33,885 bases of DNA from Alcanivoracaceae bacterium (lineage in GTDB: Bacteria > Pseudomonadota > Gammaproteobacteria > Pseudomonadales > Alcanivoracaceae), in the NCBI GenBank assembly GCA_029212745.1, contig JARGOL010000019.1, forward strand, positions 1 through 33,885, written 5' to 3'. Made by a program: the position numbers and the translations under genes. Under the pieces are notes generated by a model. It did not search any database. It was given only the letters and a program-made list of their open reading frames with translations, and was not told where the DNA came from. Within the stretch, counting starts at the first letter, position 1; every line of letters begins with the position of its first letter. Positions 7,646-15,291 of this stretch are shown piece after piece.

Positions 7646-9591
7646 GTTTCGAAAAGATCCTGATCGCCAACCGCGGCGAGATCGCCTGCCGTGTCATCCA
7701 GACAGCACAAGAACTGGGCTACCGGACCGTGGCGGTCTATGCACAGCCGGATGCCGGCGCCCGGCATGTGCTGCTGGCCGACGAAGCCGTCTGCATTGGC
7801 CCGGCCACCGCCAGCGCGTCGTATCTCAACATTGATGCTGTCATTGATGCCTGCCAGCGCACCGGTGCCGATGCGGTGCATCCGGGCTACGGTTTCCTGT
7901 CCGAGAACGCTGAGTTCGCGCGTGCCTGCAGCGCCGCCAACATCACCTTCATCGGCCCGCCGGTGGATGCCATTCACCTGATGGGCTCCAAGCGCCTGTC
8001 CAAGATCGCCATGCTCGACGCCGGTGTGCCCTGCATACCCGGCTACCAGGGCGAGGCGCAGGATGATGCCACTCTGCTGGACGAGGCCGGGCGCATTGGA
8101 CTGCCACTGATGATCAAGGCCAGTGCCGGCGGTGGCGGGCGCGGCATGCGGGTGGTAATGGACAGTGGCGACATCGCCGAGCAATTGCGCAGCGCCCGCA
8201 GCGAGGCAAAAAATGCCTTTGGCAGCGACGAGTTGATCCTGGAACGGGCGGTGATCAACCCACGCCATGTAGAAATCCAGGTGTTTGCCGACCGCCATGG
8301 CAACGTCATTCACCTGGGCGAGCGCGACTGCTCGATCCAGCGGCGCCACCAGAAAGTGGTGGAAGAAGCCCCCTCCCCGGCGGTGGACCCCGCACTGCGG
8401 GAGCGCATGGGCGAGGCGGCGGTAAACGCGGCCCGGGCCTGCCAGTATGTCGGCGCCGGCACGGTGGAGTTCCTGCTCGCCGACAACGGTGATTTCTTTT
8501 TCCTGGAGATGAATACCCGCCTGCAGGTGGAGCACCCGGTGACGGAAATGATCACCGGACTGGACCTGGTGGCCTGGCAGATCCGCGTGGCGCGCGGCGA
8601 GCCACTGCCCCTGGAGCAGACACAGGTGCGACTTGACGGGCATGCCATCGAGGTGCGCCTGTACGCCGAGGACCCGGCGCAGGATTTCATGCCCCAGACC
8701 GGCACCGTGGTGCGCTGGCAACCGGCCCACGGTGCTGGCGTGCGCATCGACCACGGGCTGGTGCCAGGTTACACCGTCAGCAGTCATTATGACCCCATGC
8801 TGGCCAAGGTGATCGCCTGGGGCGAAAACCGGGATGACGCGCGTCGACGCCTGATTCGCGCGGTGGAGGACACCCGGCTGGCGGGCGTCAACGACAACCG
8901 GCGCTTCCTGGCCGCTGTGCTGCGCCACCCGGTATTTGCACGCGGCGAGGCCACCACCGCCTTCCTGGCCGAGCACTTCGCCGATGACCCGACCCTGCGA
9001 CCGGCCACGCCTGCAGCCCGGGACTGGGCCCTGGCGGCTGCCCTGCTCTGCCACGACCATGCCGGGGCCGGCTGGAGCTCTTCCGCGCACGCCACCTTTG
9101 CGCTGGAACTGGCCCATGGCGACAGCCGCCAGAGCGTGTCACTGGTGCGTCATGGCAATGACTTTGACATCCGCATCGGCGAACAGGCACTGACGGTATG
9201 CCTGCAGCCGGAGCGGGTCACCATCGACGGTATCCAGCAGGCCCTGACCTTCACCCGTCAGGAACGGAGCGTCCACATTGAACGCGCCGGAATCACCCTG
9301 GCCATCCATGACGCCACCCATGACGCCCCCGACCTTGAGGGTGCCGCCGGCTCCGGGGCCGTGAAAGCGCCCATGGACGGCGCTGTGCTGGAGGTGCGAT
9401 GCAATGTTGGTGACAGCGTCACCCGGGGCCAGGTGCTGGCGGTGATGGAAGCCATGAAAATGGAACACAGTCTGGTGGCGCCCCTGGACGGCGAGATCAC
9501 GGCGGTGAACGTCGAGACCGGCTCGCAGGTGAAGGGAAAACAGACACTGATGGTTGTCAGTTGCCCTGATGGGGACCCTGACGCCAGGTGA
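7642..9591 (+). CDS. atuF: Geranyl-CoA carboxylase biotin-containing (alpha) subunit, AtuF
   Basis: A 649-aa biotin carboxylase/BCCP fusion. In order: biotin carboxylase N domain (KILIANRGEIACRV), ATP-grasp with the glycine-rich loop KASAGGGGRGMR from residue 159, catalytic blocks RDCSIQRRHQKVVEEAPSP and EMNTRLQVEHPVTE, a biotin carboxylase C domain, a variable linker, and a C-terminal biotinyl domain with EAMKM, whose Lys606 would carry biotin. It carboxylates biotin with ATP and bicarbonate and partners with AtuC. It starts with GTG overlapping the atuE stop; GGAG at 7631-7634 gives 7-nt spacing and the protein starts correctly at its family N terminus. It ends the tightly packed part of the operon. 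Alone it could be called methylcrotonyl-CoA carboxylase alpha; context decides. Confidence 0.93.
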   Translation: MSFEKILIANRGEIACRVIQTAQELGYRTVAVYAQPDAGARHVLLADEAVCIGPATASASYLNIDAVIDACQRTGADAVHPGYGFLSENAEFARACSAANITFIGPPVDAIHLMGSKRLSKIAMLDAGVPCIPGYQGEAQDDATLLDEAGRIGLPLMIKASAGGGGRGMRVVMDSGDIAEQLRSARSEAKNAFGSDELILERAVINPRHVEIQVFADRHGNVIHLGERDCSIQRRHQKVVEEAPSPAVDPALRERMGEAAVNAARACQYVGAGTVEFLLADNGDFFFLEMNTRLQVEHPVTEMITGLDLVAWQIRVARGEPLPLEQTQVRLDGHAIEVRLYAEDPAQDFMPQTGTVVRWQPAHGAGVRIDHGLVPGYTVSSHYDPMLAKVIAWGENRDDARRRLIRAVEDTRLAGVNDNRRFLAAVLRHPVFARGEATTAFLAEHFADDPTLRPATPAARDWALAAALLCHDHAGAGWSSSAHATFALELAHGDSRQSVSLVRHGNDFDIRIGEQALTVCLQPERVTIDGIQQALTFTRQERSVHIERAGITLAIHDATHDAPDLEGAAGSGAVKAPMDGAVLEVRCNVGDSVTRGQVLAVMEAMKMEHSLVAPLDGEITAVNVETGSQVKGKQTLMVVSCPDGDPDAR

Positions 9592-9668
9592 CAGGCTGTG
9601 TGCAAAACCTGTACCGGCCGGTCCTTGCCCTGTGCAAACGGGCCGGTTAAGGTACTTCGCCGATTGTT

Positions 9669-9697
9669 TACAATACGCGCCCGGCGCTCGCCGGGCG
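9669..9697 (+). promoter_or_regulatory. Candidate promoter element and 20-bp dyad before the acyl-CoA synthetase gene
   Basis: A -10-like TACAAT (9669-9674) is followed by CGCCCGGCG-CT-CGCCGGGCG (9678-9697), a perfect 9-bp inverted repeat with a 2-bp spacer. There is no T-run after it, so it is not an intrinsic terminator. No good -35 matches the -10. A second, looser repeat (ACCGGCC and GGCCGGT, about 9613-9647) precedes it. The synthetase gene may therefore have its own controlled promoter in the 135-bp gap after atuF. Function is inferred. Confidence 0.4.
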
Positions 9698-9726
9698 TTC
9701 AGCCGAACCACAGAGACGGAGAATCC

Positions 9727-11559
9727 ATGAGCAGCGCAGACCTGATTACGTTGCCGAAGGTGCTGGCAAAAATGCCGATGGTAATGGCCAACCTGCCCGG
9801 TTTTATCAAGGGCTCGAAGATGGCCAAGATCACCGACAAGAACACGCCCCTGGGCATTGGCCTTGCTATCCAGCGAGCCGTGAGCCTGAACCCCAACGGC
9901 GTGGCTGTCATGTACGAGGATACCCAGCTCACCTATTCCCAGTTCAATGCCTGGGCCAACCGGATCGCCGACTACCTGGCCTCCATTGGCCTGAAAAAGG
10001 GTGACTCCATCGCACTGGACATGGAAAACCGCCCGGAGATGCTCGCCACGGTGGTGGCTTGCGGCAAGCTCGGCGTCTGCGCCGCCCTGATCAATACCTC
10101 CCAGCGCGGCAAGGTGCTCACCCACAGCTTCAACCTGGTGAAACCCAAGGCTGCCATCATCGGCGCCGAGCTGGTGGATGCGGTGGAAGAAGTGCGCGAC
10201 GATCTGGAACTGGACAGCGATCGCTTTTTCTACTTCGCCGACCAGGACACCCTTGAGGATGCCGGCACCGCACCCGAGGGCTACAAAAACCTGGCAGAGA
10301 TGATCAAGGACTGCAGCTCGGAGAACCCGGACTCGGTCAACAAGATCCGCCTCACCGACCCGCTGTTCTATATCTACACGTCCGGCACCACCGGCCTGCC
10401 GAAAGCCGTGGTATTCAACCATGGGCGCTGGTGGAAGGCCTACGGCGCGTTCGGCTTCAGTGCCGTGCGCCTGGAAAAGCACGACCGCATGTACTGCACC
10501 CTGCCCTTCTACCATGCCACCGGCATGGTGATCTGCTGGGGTTCCGCCATTGCCGCCGGCGCTGGTCTGGTCATCGCCCGCAAGTTCTCAGCCAGTCGTT
10601 TCTGGGATGACATCCGCCACTACGAGTGCAGCGCCTTTGGCTATGTGGGTGAACTGTGCCGTTACCTCCACGAGCAGCCGGAAAAGCCCAACGACAAGGA
10701 CAACAAGATCAAGGTCATCGTCGGCAACGGCCTGCGCCCGGGCATCTGGAAGGATTTCAAGGCACGCTTCGGCATTGACCGTGTGGTTGAGCTGTATGCC
10801 TCCTCAGAAGGTAATGTCGCGTTCACCAACGTGTTCAACTTCGACAACACGGTGGGCTTCTCGCCGGTGTCCTACGCCATCGTCAAGTATGACAAGGAAA
10901 AGGAAGAGCCGGTCCGTGACAGCAATGGCCGCATGATCAAGGTCGGCAAAGGCGAGTCCGGCCTGATGATCGGCGAAATCACCGACAAGACCCCGTTCGA
11001 CGGCTATACCGACAAGGAAAAGACGGAGAAGTCCATTCTCAGGGATGTGTTTGCCAAGGGTGATGCCTGGTTCAACACCGGTGACATGATGCGCGACATC
11101 GGCTTCCGGCATGCCCAGTTCGTCGACCGTCTGGGTGACACCTTCCGCTGGAAAGGTGAAAACGTCTCTACCACCGAGGTGGAACAAATCATGGACGGCT
11201 TCGACGGCATCGCCGAGACGGTTGTCTATGGTGTCGAGATTCCCAACACCAACGGCCGTGCCGGCATGGCCCAGGTGCGCCTGCAGGGCGACCATACCGA
11301 TTTCGACTACAAAGGCCTGTGCCAGTACCTGGCCCGGGAATTGCCGCCGTACGCGGTGCCCGTGTTCCTGCGTATCAACGAGGACGCCATGGAAACCACC
11401 GGCACCTTCAAACACCAGAAGAACAAGCTCAAGGAACAGAAATACGACCTCGCGCAACAGGACAATCCTGTCTATGTCCTGCTGCCGGGCGAAAGCTGTT
11501 ACCAGCTGCTGACGGCCGAGATCCAGCAAAACATCGACAACGGCCAGTACCGCTTCTGA
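9727..11559 (+). CDS. Long-chain/terpenoid acyl-CoA synthetase (FATP-like AMP-binding enzyme)
   Basis: A 610-aa ANL-superfamily adenylating enzyme. The P-loop motif YTSGTTGLPK lies at about residues 217-226; later blocks are LYASSEGN, WFNTGDMM, VDRLGDTFRWKGENVSTTEVE and the C-terminal GTFKHQK with a candidate catalytic Lys. The last four fit the very-long-chain/FATP branch. It would activate a free acid with ATP and CoA. In P. aeruginosa atuH, annotated as a very-long-chain acyl-CoA synthetase, closes the atu cluster, so this gene is the likely functional counterpart that feeds citronellic/geranic acid in. However, a 135-bp gap, a separate site (GGAG, 5-nt spacing) and possible own promoter mean it could also serve general fatty acids. 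No atuG-like second SDR is present. A strong terminator follows. Confidence 0.88.
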   Translation: MSSADLITLPKVLAKMPMVMANLPGFIKGSKMAKITDKNTPLGIGLAIQRAVSLNPNGVAVMYEDTQLTYSQFNAWANRIADYLASIGLKKGDSIALDMENRPEMLATVVACGKLGVCAALINTSQRGKVLTHSFNLVKPKAAIIGAELVDAVEEVRDDLELDSDRFFYFADQDTLEDAGTAPEGYKNLAEMIKDCSSENPDSVNKIRLTDPLFYIYTSGTTGLPKAVVFNHGRWWKAYGAFGFSAVRLEKHDRMYCTLPFYHATGMVICWGSAIAAGAGLVIARKFSASRFWDDIRHYECSAFGYVGELCRYLHEQPEKPNDKDNKIKVIVGNGLRPGIWKDFKARFGIDRVVELYASSEGNVAFTNVFNFDNTVGFSPVSYAIVKYDKEKEEPVRDSNGRMIKVGKGESGLMIGEITDKTPFDGYTDKEKTEKSILRDVFAKGDAWFNTGDMMRDIGFRHAQFVDRLGDTFRWKGENVSTTEVEQIMDGFDGIAETVVYGVEIPNTNGRAGMAQVRLQGDHTDFDYKGLCQYLARELPPYAVPVFLRINEDAMETTGTFKHQKNKLKEQKYDLAQQDNPVYVLLPGESCYQLLTAEIQQNIDNGQYRF

Positions 11560-11575
11560 CGCCGGTCGGCGACAC

Positions 11576-11605
11576 GGAAAAAGGGGCCTCTGGCCCCTTT
11601 TTTTT
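11576..11605 (+). terminator. Intrinsic terminator of the atu operon
   Basis: A run of A, then GGGGCC-TCT-GGCCCC (11583-11597) followed by eight T (11598-11605). The A-run can pair with the T-run, so it may act in both directions. It lies 17-46 bp after the stop of the acyl-CoA synthetase gene. Confidence 0.93.
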
Positions 11606-11668
11606 GTGGCGCCGCGCCCTGCCTGCCGGGCAGACGGGGCCCGGACCGCGCCAGCCTGGGGAAAGATC

Positions 11669-11677
11669 TGTGGATAA
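11669..11677 (-). promoter_or_regulatory. DnaA-box consensus TTATCCACA
   Basis: A perfect 9-bp match to the strong DnaA box on the minus strand, directly following the atu terminator. A single match can occur by chance; it is listed because a second perfect copy and a facing near-copy lie within 240 bp. Confidence 0.55.
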
Positions 11678-11886
11678 CTTTTCCACCCTGTCGGCGGCGC
11701 GGACAGGCGGCGCCGACAGCTTGCTGGGCGGCGCTCCCTGCGTCAGCAAACTATCAATAAGTTAGGCGGCATAAATAATCGCTTTTATCAGGAGATTGTT
11801 TTAACTTGCTCGGCAGATGCGGCATGCCGGCGTGCCGAATTCACCCATCCAGGCGTGCGCCATTGCCTGATTCCCGGGTAAGGTAT

Positions 11887-11909
11887 TTGTCCACAATATC
11901 TGTGGATAA
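11887..11909. promoter_or_regulatory. Facing pair of DnaA-box sequences
   Basis: TTGTCCACA on the plus strand (11887-11895, one mismatch to the consensus) and a perfect TTATCCACA on the minus strand (11901-11909), separated by ATATC. The pair forms an imperfect 23-bp dyad next to an AT-rich tract. DnaA binding is inferred from the motif only. Confidence 0.55.
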
Positions 11910-12138
11910 CTCTGTGAAAAAACCTTTTGTAACACCGTGGAACCCGCAAAATAGCGATCTTTTCGTTAACTTGACGTTTTTTTGACCGCTTCGTTAAACC
12001 CTATATTTATCAATGGGTTACAGTATTTTTTATGCACCATTCGGGTCTTGCCCGGTTTTTTTCCAATGATCACGGGCATTTAGCCATCACTGTGTAAAAA
12101 GGTCCGTTTCGGGGCATCGTTTTGCACGGTTTGCGGGC

Positions 12139-12170
12139 AAAAAAAACGGGCTGCAGGGGATGCAGCCCGT
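12139..12170 (-). terminator. Intrinsic terminator after the phasin gene
   Basis: Read on the minus strand: ACGGGCTGCA-TCCCC-TGCAGCCCGT, a perfect 10-bp stem with a 5-nt loop, followed by eight T. It lies about 40 bp after the phasin stop codon. Confidence 0.93.
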
Positions 12171-12176
12171 GAAAGT

Positions 12177-12199
12177 ACACCACTAGGGGCTAGCGGTGT
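12177..12199. repeat. Extra hairpin between phasin stop and terminator
   Basis: ACACCACTAG-GGG-CTAGCGGTGT is a 10-bp inverted repeat with one mismatch and a 3-nt loop. It lies 9 bp beyond the phasin stop and just before the terminator hairpin. It could stabilise the mRNA 3' end; no other role is visible. Confidence 0.5.
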
Positions 12200-12208
12200 G
12201 CGCTACAA

Positions 12209-12634
12209 CTACTTTTCCGGCTTGTCCTCGGACATGTCATCCAGGGCCGCCGTGAGCTCCTGTACGCGCTTCTGCAGGGCTTCGACCTCTTTCTTGTTGG
12301 GGATGCCCAGCTTGGACAGGGCCTTGTTCAGGCGCTCGTCAAACGCCTTCTCCATCTTCCCCATGGTCTCGCCCGTGCGGCTGCGCACGCGCTCCTTGAT
12401 TTCCTCGACACGGTTTTCCGAAATATCGCGGGTCTTGGTCTCGAGATCACGACCCACGTCCACCAGGGTGTCAAAAAACTTGCTGCCCTCTTCCTCGGCG
12501 CGGGCGAATGCGCCCAGGCCTGCCAGCCAGATCTGGTGGGTGTACTTGCGCAGGTCCCGGGTGCTGCCACTGATCATCTGCAGTGGGCCATTGCGGTCCT
12601 GCTTGTCCTCGTCGTCGTGCTTGTTGTCTGTCAT
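12209..12634 (-). CDS. Phasin-family PHA granule-associated protein
   Basis: A 141-aa protein of the poly(3-hydroxyalkanoate) granule-associated family (PhaF/PhaI N-terminal type). The signature is the block around residues 32-62 (HQIWLAGLGAFARAEEEG, then KFFDTLVDVGRDLE), followed by a charged amphipathic helix and a C-terminal coiled-coil stretch EVEALQKRVQELTAAL. It lacks the histone-like KPAA repeat tail of PhaF, so it resembles PhaI-type short phasins. It would coat PHA granules or otherwise bind hydrophobic surfaces in the cytoplasm. No PHA synthase is in the window. The start is well supported by GGAG 8 nt upstream. A small dyad GACGCA-G-TGCGTC (12666-12678) lies in its leader and might be an operator. 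Confidence 0.9.
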   Translation of the reverse strand: MTDNKHDDEDKQDRNGPLQMISGSTRDLRKYTHQIWLAGLGAFARAEEEGSKFFDTLVDVGRDLETKTRDISENRVEEIKERVRSRTGETMGKMEKAFDERLNKALSKLGIPNKKEVEALQKRVQELTAALDDMSEDKPEK

Positions 12635-12765
12635 ATGAACATCTCCGGGGGCAAACCCCAGACCCGACGCAGTGCGTCAAAAAGAAAACAATAAAAACGG
12701 AATCAGCGTGGGCGGAATGGTAGGGAATTCAGGCGCCGGACGGCGTTATCCTGTCGGACAATTAC

Positions 12766-13083
12766 TCAATAATCGGACTCATCGTCATAATCGTCCCGCA
12801 GCGGGCGGCGCCCTGCCAGCAGGCCGATGCCGGTGCGGGCGATATTCTGCGCTCCCTTGCGCAGGACATCGCTCTTGCCGGTGAGCACCTCGATGAAGCG
12901 TCCGCGGATGCGCTCTTCAAGCTGGGCCGCCCCCTGCTTCAGGCGCCGGTCCACCTTGCGCTCGATTTCCGGCCCGATGTGATGCTTGAAGGCCAGGTGC
13001 AGCACCAGCAGCGTCAGCGCCGCAGAAACCACGCCAGTGACCAGGACCAGGATCGCTATATCTGTCGTTGTCAGGGTCACCAC
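12766..13083 (-). CDS. Small single-TM protein, paralogue of the gene at 15292-15630
   Basis: A 105-aa membrane-anchored protein of unknown function. It has one N-terminal transmembrane helix (about residues 6-28, IAILVLVTGVVSAALTLLVL), then an amphipathic charged region and a C-terminal block EVLTG...ARTGIGLLAGRRPLR ending in an acidic tail. The GTG start at 13083 has GGAG 8 nt upstream and avoids overlapping the preceding DUF445 gene, whose stop is 13 bp away; an in-frame ATG at 13161 would overlap it. It is probably co-transcribed with DUF445. The same architecture and the EVLTG, AR-T/S-G and GRRP-x-R motifs recur in the protein at 15292-15630. Confidence 0.75.
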   Translation of the reverse strand: MVTLTTTDIAILVLVTGVVSAALTLLVLHLAFKHHIGPEIERKVDRRLKQGAAQLEERIRGRFIEVLTGKSDVLRKGAQNIARTGIGLLAGRRPLRDDYDDESDY

Positions 13084-13096
13084 GGCACCGTCTCCG

Positions 13097-14317
13097 TCAC
13101 ACCATCCCGAATACCACCACCAGCTGGAAGAAACCGGCCATGGCACCGAGTACGCCGCCAACCACGATCAGGATCCACTCGTCTTCCTGGAACGCCGGCC
13201 GCAACAGGTCCTGGAACTCCTCGCTCGACAGCGCCTGCATGCGTTCAGCGAGAATCGCCTCGACAATGGTGCCGCGCTCACGGTTGAAGACAGGGTCCTC
13301 AAACGGGTACAGGGACAGGTCAACGGCCTTCTCTTCCACTGCCCGCTTAAGGTCGGCATAGCCGCCCGGGCCGACGGTGAGCTGCGCCGCCGTGCGCACC
13401 ACCCCACCTTCAAGCAGCGGCTTCAGGTGACGTTTGATCAGCATCTTGGTGCGATCGCCGCGCGGGCCGTTGAGAACCTGGTGCATGATATTGCGCAAGG
13501 TCATCATCTCGGTGGTGGTGATGCGCGCGAACTGCTCGGCCACATCTTTCTGCCGGCGCAGGAACAGGCCCTGGACCCGGAATGGACCGATCTTTATCGG
13601 GTTCAATGGCCGGAAAATCACGTTCAGCGCCATCCAGTTGGTGGCGATACCGACAATGAAGCCGAACACCGGCAGCACCCAGTTTTCAGGCATGTAGATG
13701 AACACGGGAATCTGGATCAAGCCGAACAGGGTGCCAAAATAAAAGCCGGAATTAACCACGAACCGGAACTCGGGCTCGCCCACTTCACGGAAGACCCGAA
13801 TCAGCAGGTCCTTGTCCTCTGCAAGCTGGGTGGCCACCATGTGCTTGAGGTCCACCAGCTCCTCGATATTGCGGCCAATATCATCGATCAGGTTGTCCAT
13901 GACCTGGGGAATGGCGCGGCGGGCGCGATTGTAGACGCGTTTGCGCACCATCAGTGGCAGGTTTTCCCAGAGCACGTTGTTGCGCTCTGTCATCACCTCG
14001 TCGGTGTATTCCTCGATCCGGGCCTGGGTGCTGCGGGACAGGTGGGCGGCAATCTTCTCCGGCTCCATCTGGCGGAAGAACTCGTCCATGGAACCGATCT
14101 TCTCGAGGGTCTTCTCGACCACGATCTTGCCCATCTTCTCGGCTTTCGCCGGGATAATGCCCTGCCAACCGAAGATAGGCCGTATGCCGATGAATTCCTT
14201 GGGGAAAAAGGTCATCTGCACAGCCAACCAGTTGGTCACCCAGCCGATCACGCCGGAACCGATGGGAATACTGACGAACTTCCAGAAATCAGGATGGGAA
14301 AACAGGCCTTCCAGCAT
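13097..14317 (-). CDS. DUF445-family membrane protein
   Basis: A 406-aa DUF445 protein (the YheB/YjiN group) of unknown function. There is a hydrophobic N-terminal segment with TNW at residues 28-30, a long charged helical region, a central hydrophobic pair of segments (about 200-235) with TNW again at 226-228, and a C-terminal transmembrane segment ILIVVGGVLGAMAGFFQLVV. The repeated TNW-x-A-...-F-x-P motif marks an internal duplication typical of the family. It is likely an inner-membrane protein. A GGGGGAG sequence about 12 nt before the ATG is the best ribosome site. It is divergent from the SCP2-domain gene and precedes the small TM gene in the same direction. Confidence 0.87.
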   Translation of the reverse strand: MLEGLFSHPDFWKFVSIPIGSGVIGWVTNWLAVQMTFFPKEFIGIRPIFGWQGIIPAKAEKMGKIVVEKTLEKIGSMDEFFRQMEPEKIAAHLSRSTQARIEEYTDEVMTERNNVLWENLPLMVRKRVYNRARRAIPQVMDNLIDDIGRNIEELVDLKHMVATQLAEDKDLLIRVFREVGEPEFRFVVNSGFYFGTLFGLIQIPVFIYMPENWVLPVFGFIVGIATNWMALNVIFRPLNPIKIGPFRVQGLFLRRQKDVAEQFARITTTEMMTLRNIMHQVLNGPRGDRTKMLIKRHLKPLLEGGVVRTAAQLTVGPGGYADLKRAVEEKAVDLSLYPFEDPVFNRERGTIVEAILAERMQALSSEEFQDLLRPAFQEDEWILIVVGGVLGAMAGFFQLVVVFGMV

Positions 14318-14485
14318 GACTACAATGGACTCCCCCGAACATGATCACCCGCCAAGGACGGATGGCTGCAGCATGCAGCGTCCCAACAGACGCTAGTATA
14401 GCCTCGCAAAGGGGCAAGGTAACACGGCAAAGGCGTTTTTTTAGTGACAATCGGTTAAACCCCTGTCGGTCATTCCTGCCATGTG

Positions 14486-14491
14486 TAGAAT
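14486..14491 (+). promoter_or_regulatory. Candidate -10 box for the SCP2-domain gene
   Basis: TAGAAT lies 27 bp before the ATG. No good -35 is present at 16-18 bp, so this is a weak call. The predicted leader would be only about 20 nt, and the gene has no clear Shine-Dalgarno sequence. Confidence 0.35.
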
Positions 14492-14518
14492 GAACCCTTC
14501 ACTGTTCAATGACGTGCC

Positions 14519-15289
14519 ATGGAAGAATCGCAATCAATCAGCCGCTTCCTGATGCTTGGCGCCCTGGAGACACTGCTCAACCAGGCGCTGGAGCTGGAGG
14601 GAAATGCCCGCAGTCGCCTTCAGTCGCTGCACGGCACCGTCATCCGGGTGCGCTCGGAACGGCCCGTGTTCAGTGTCTATCTGCTGTTGTGCGAGGACGG
14701 CGTCGAGGTGCTGCATGACTACGAGGGGCACGTGGACGTCCGCATCCGGGCCACACTGGGCGCCCTGGTGCACAGCATCCTCGCCCCCGGCTCGAGCCTG
14801 CCCGAGGCTGAGCAGGTACGCATCACCGGCCCCGAAGACCGTGTCGAACTGCTGTCTCGCCTGCTGCTGGATTTCGACCTGTGGACTGCCCTGCGCCACT
14901 GGCTGGAAAGCCACGTTCGGCTGGAGGAAGTGCTGCGCTGGTTGCGGCGGGAGGACCCGGCCTGGGTCGGCCGCATCGACCAGTTGAGCGCGGATATCTC
15001 GGGACTTGGCCTGGAAATGGGCCGCCAGCGTTTGTTGCTGGAGGACGTGCTGGACGAAATCCAGGGGTTCAAGCGCGGCCTGCGGCGCGAACGCCAACTG
15101 GACATGCTGTTCCTGTGCAGCGGCATGGCCCTGTTACTGGCCGCGTTTGCCTCCGCCAACGGTCAGCTGGCCATCAGCATGTTTGACCTCAAGCAGGGCA
15201 TGCAGACCCTGGCCCTGGCCAGCATTGGCCTGACGCTGATCATGTCTCGCATCCTGTTCGGCCACCGCTATCGTCCGCCACGACGCTGA
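14519..15289 (+). CDS. SCP2 (UbiJ-like) domain protein with C-terminal membrane hairpin
   Basis: A 256-aa protein. Residues about 10-120 resemble the SCP2 lipid-binding fold as found in the ubiquinone-biosynthesis accessory factor UbiJ (start LGALETLLNQAL, then GTVIRVRSERPVFSVYLLL, then a VRIRATLGALVHSIL block). Residues about 125-195 are helical and charged. Two hydrophobic segments follow, about 199-215 (MLFLCSGMALLLAAFAS) and 230-247, which would form a membrane hairpin, then a basic tail. UbiJ itself lacks such a membrane hairpin and normally sits between ubiE and ubiB; neither is here, so this is a paralogue or a different lipid-handling protein. Ribosome site is poor. It ends 2 bp from the convergent small TM gene. 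Confidence 0.7.
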   Translation: MEESQSISRFLMLGALETLLNQALELEGNARSRLQSLHGTVIRVRSERPVFSVYLLLCEDGVEVLHDYEGHVDVRIRATLGALVHSILAPGSSLPEAEQVRITGPEDRVELLSRLLLDFDLWTALRHWLESHVRLEEVLRWLRREDPAWVGRIDQLSADISGLGLEMGRQRLLLEDVLDEIQGFKRGLRRERQLDMLFLCSGMALLLAAFASANGQLAISMFDLKQGMQTLALASIGLTLIMSRILFGHRYRPPRR

Positions 15290-15291
15290 CG

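Larger units (their letters stand above)
11606..12138. other. Gene-free AT-rich island between facing terminators, with DnaA-box sequences
   Basis: About 530 bp with no plausible coding frame, flanked by terminators that both point into it, so neither neighbour reads through. It is visibly richer in A/T than the surrounding genes, especially 11900-12070. It contains TTATCCACA (the DnaA-box consensus) twice on the minus strand (11669-11677 and 11901-11909). TTGTCCACA (11887-11895) faces the second copy, forming a near-palindromic pair 5 bp apart. There is also a short CGGG-TCTTG-CCCG hairpin with a seven-T tail (12042-12062, plus strand), which could end a small RNA, but no convincing promoter goes with it. 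No dnaA, dnaN, gidA, rpmH or parA gene is nearby. Confidence 0.6.

Noticed and set aside
3968..9591. Methylcrotonyl-CoA carboxylase (leucine liu operon) reading of the carboxylase subunits.
   Set aside because: AtuA, the divergent TetR regulator and Gly162 in the beta subunit all point to geranyl-CoA carboxylase; no liuA/liuE-type gene or MerR-type LiuR is next to it.
11606..12138. Chromosomal origin oriC.
   Set aside because: Two perfect DnaA boxes and one near-match are too few, and none of the usual oriC-linked genes (dnaA, dnaN, mnmG, rpmH, parAB) is nearby. Kept only as a DnaA-binding candidate.
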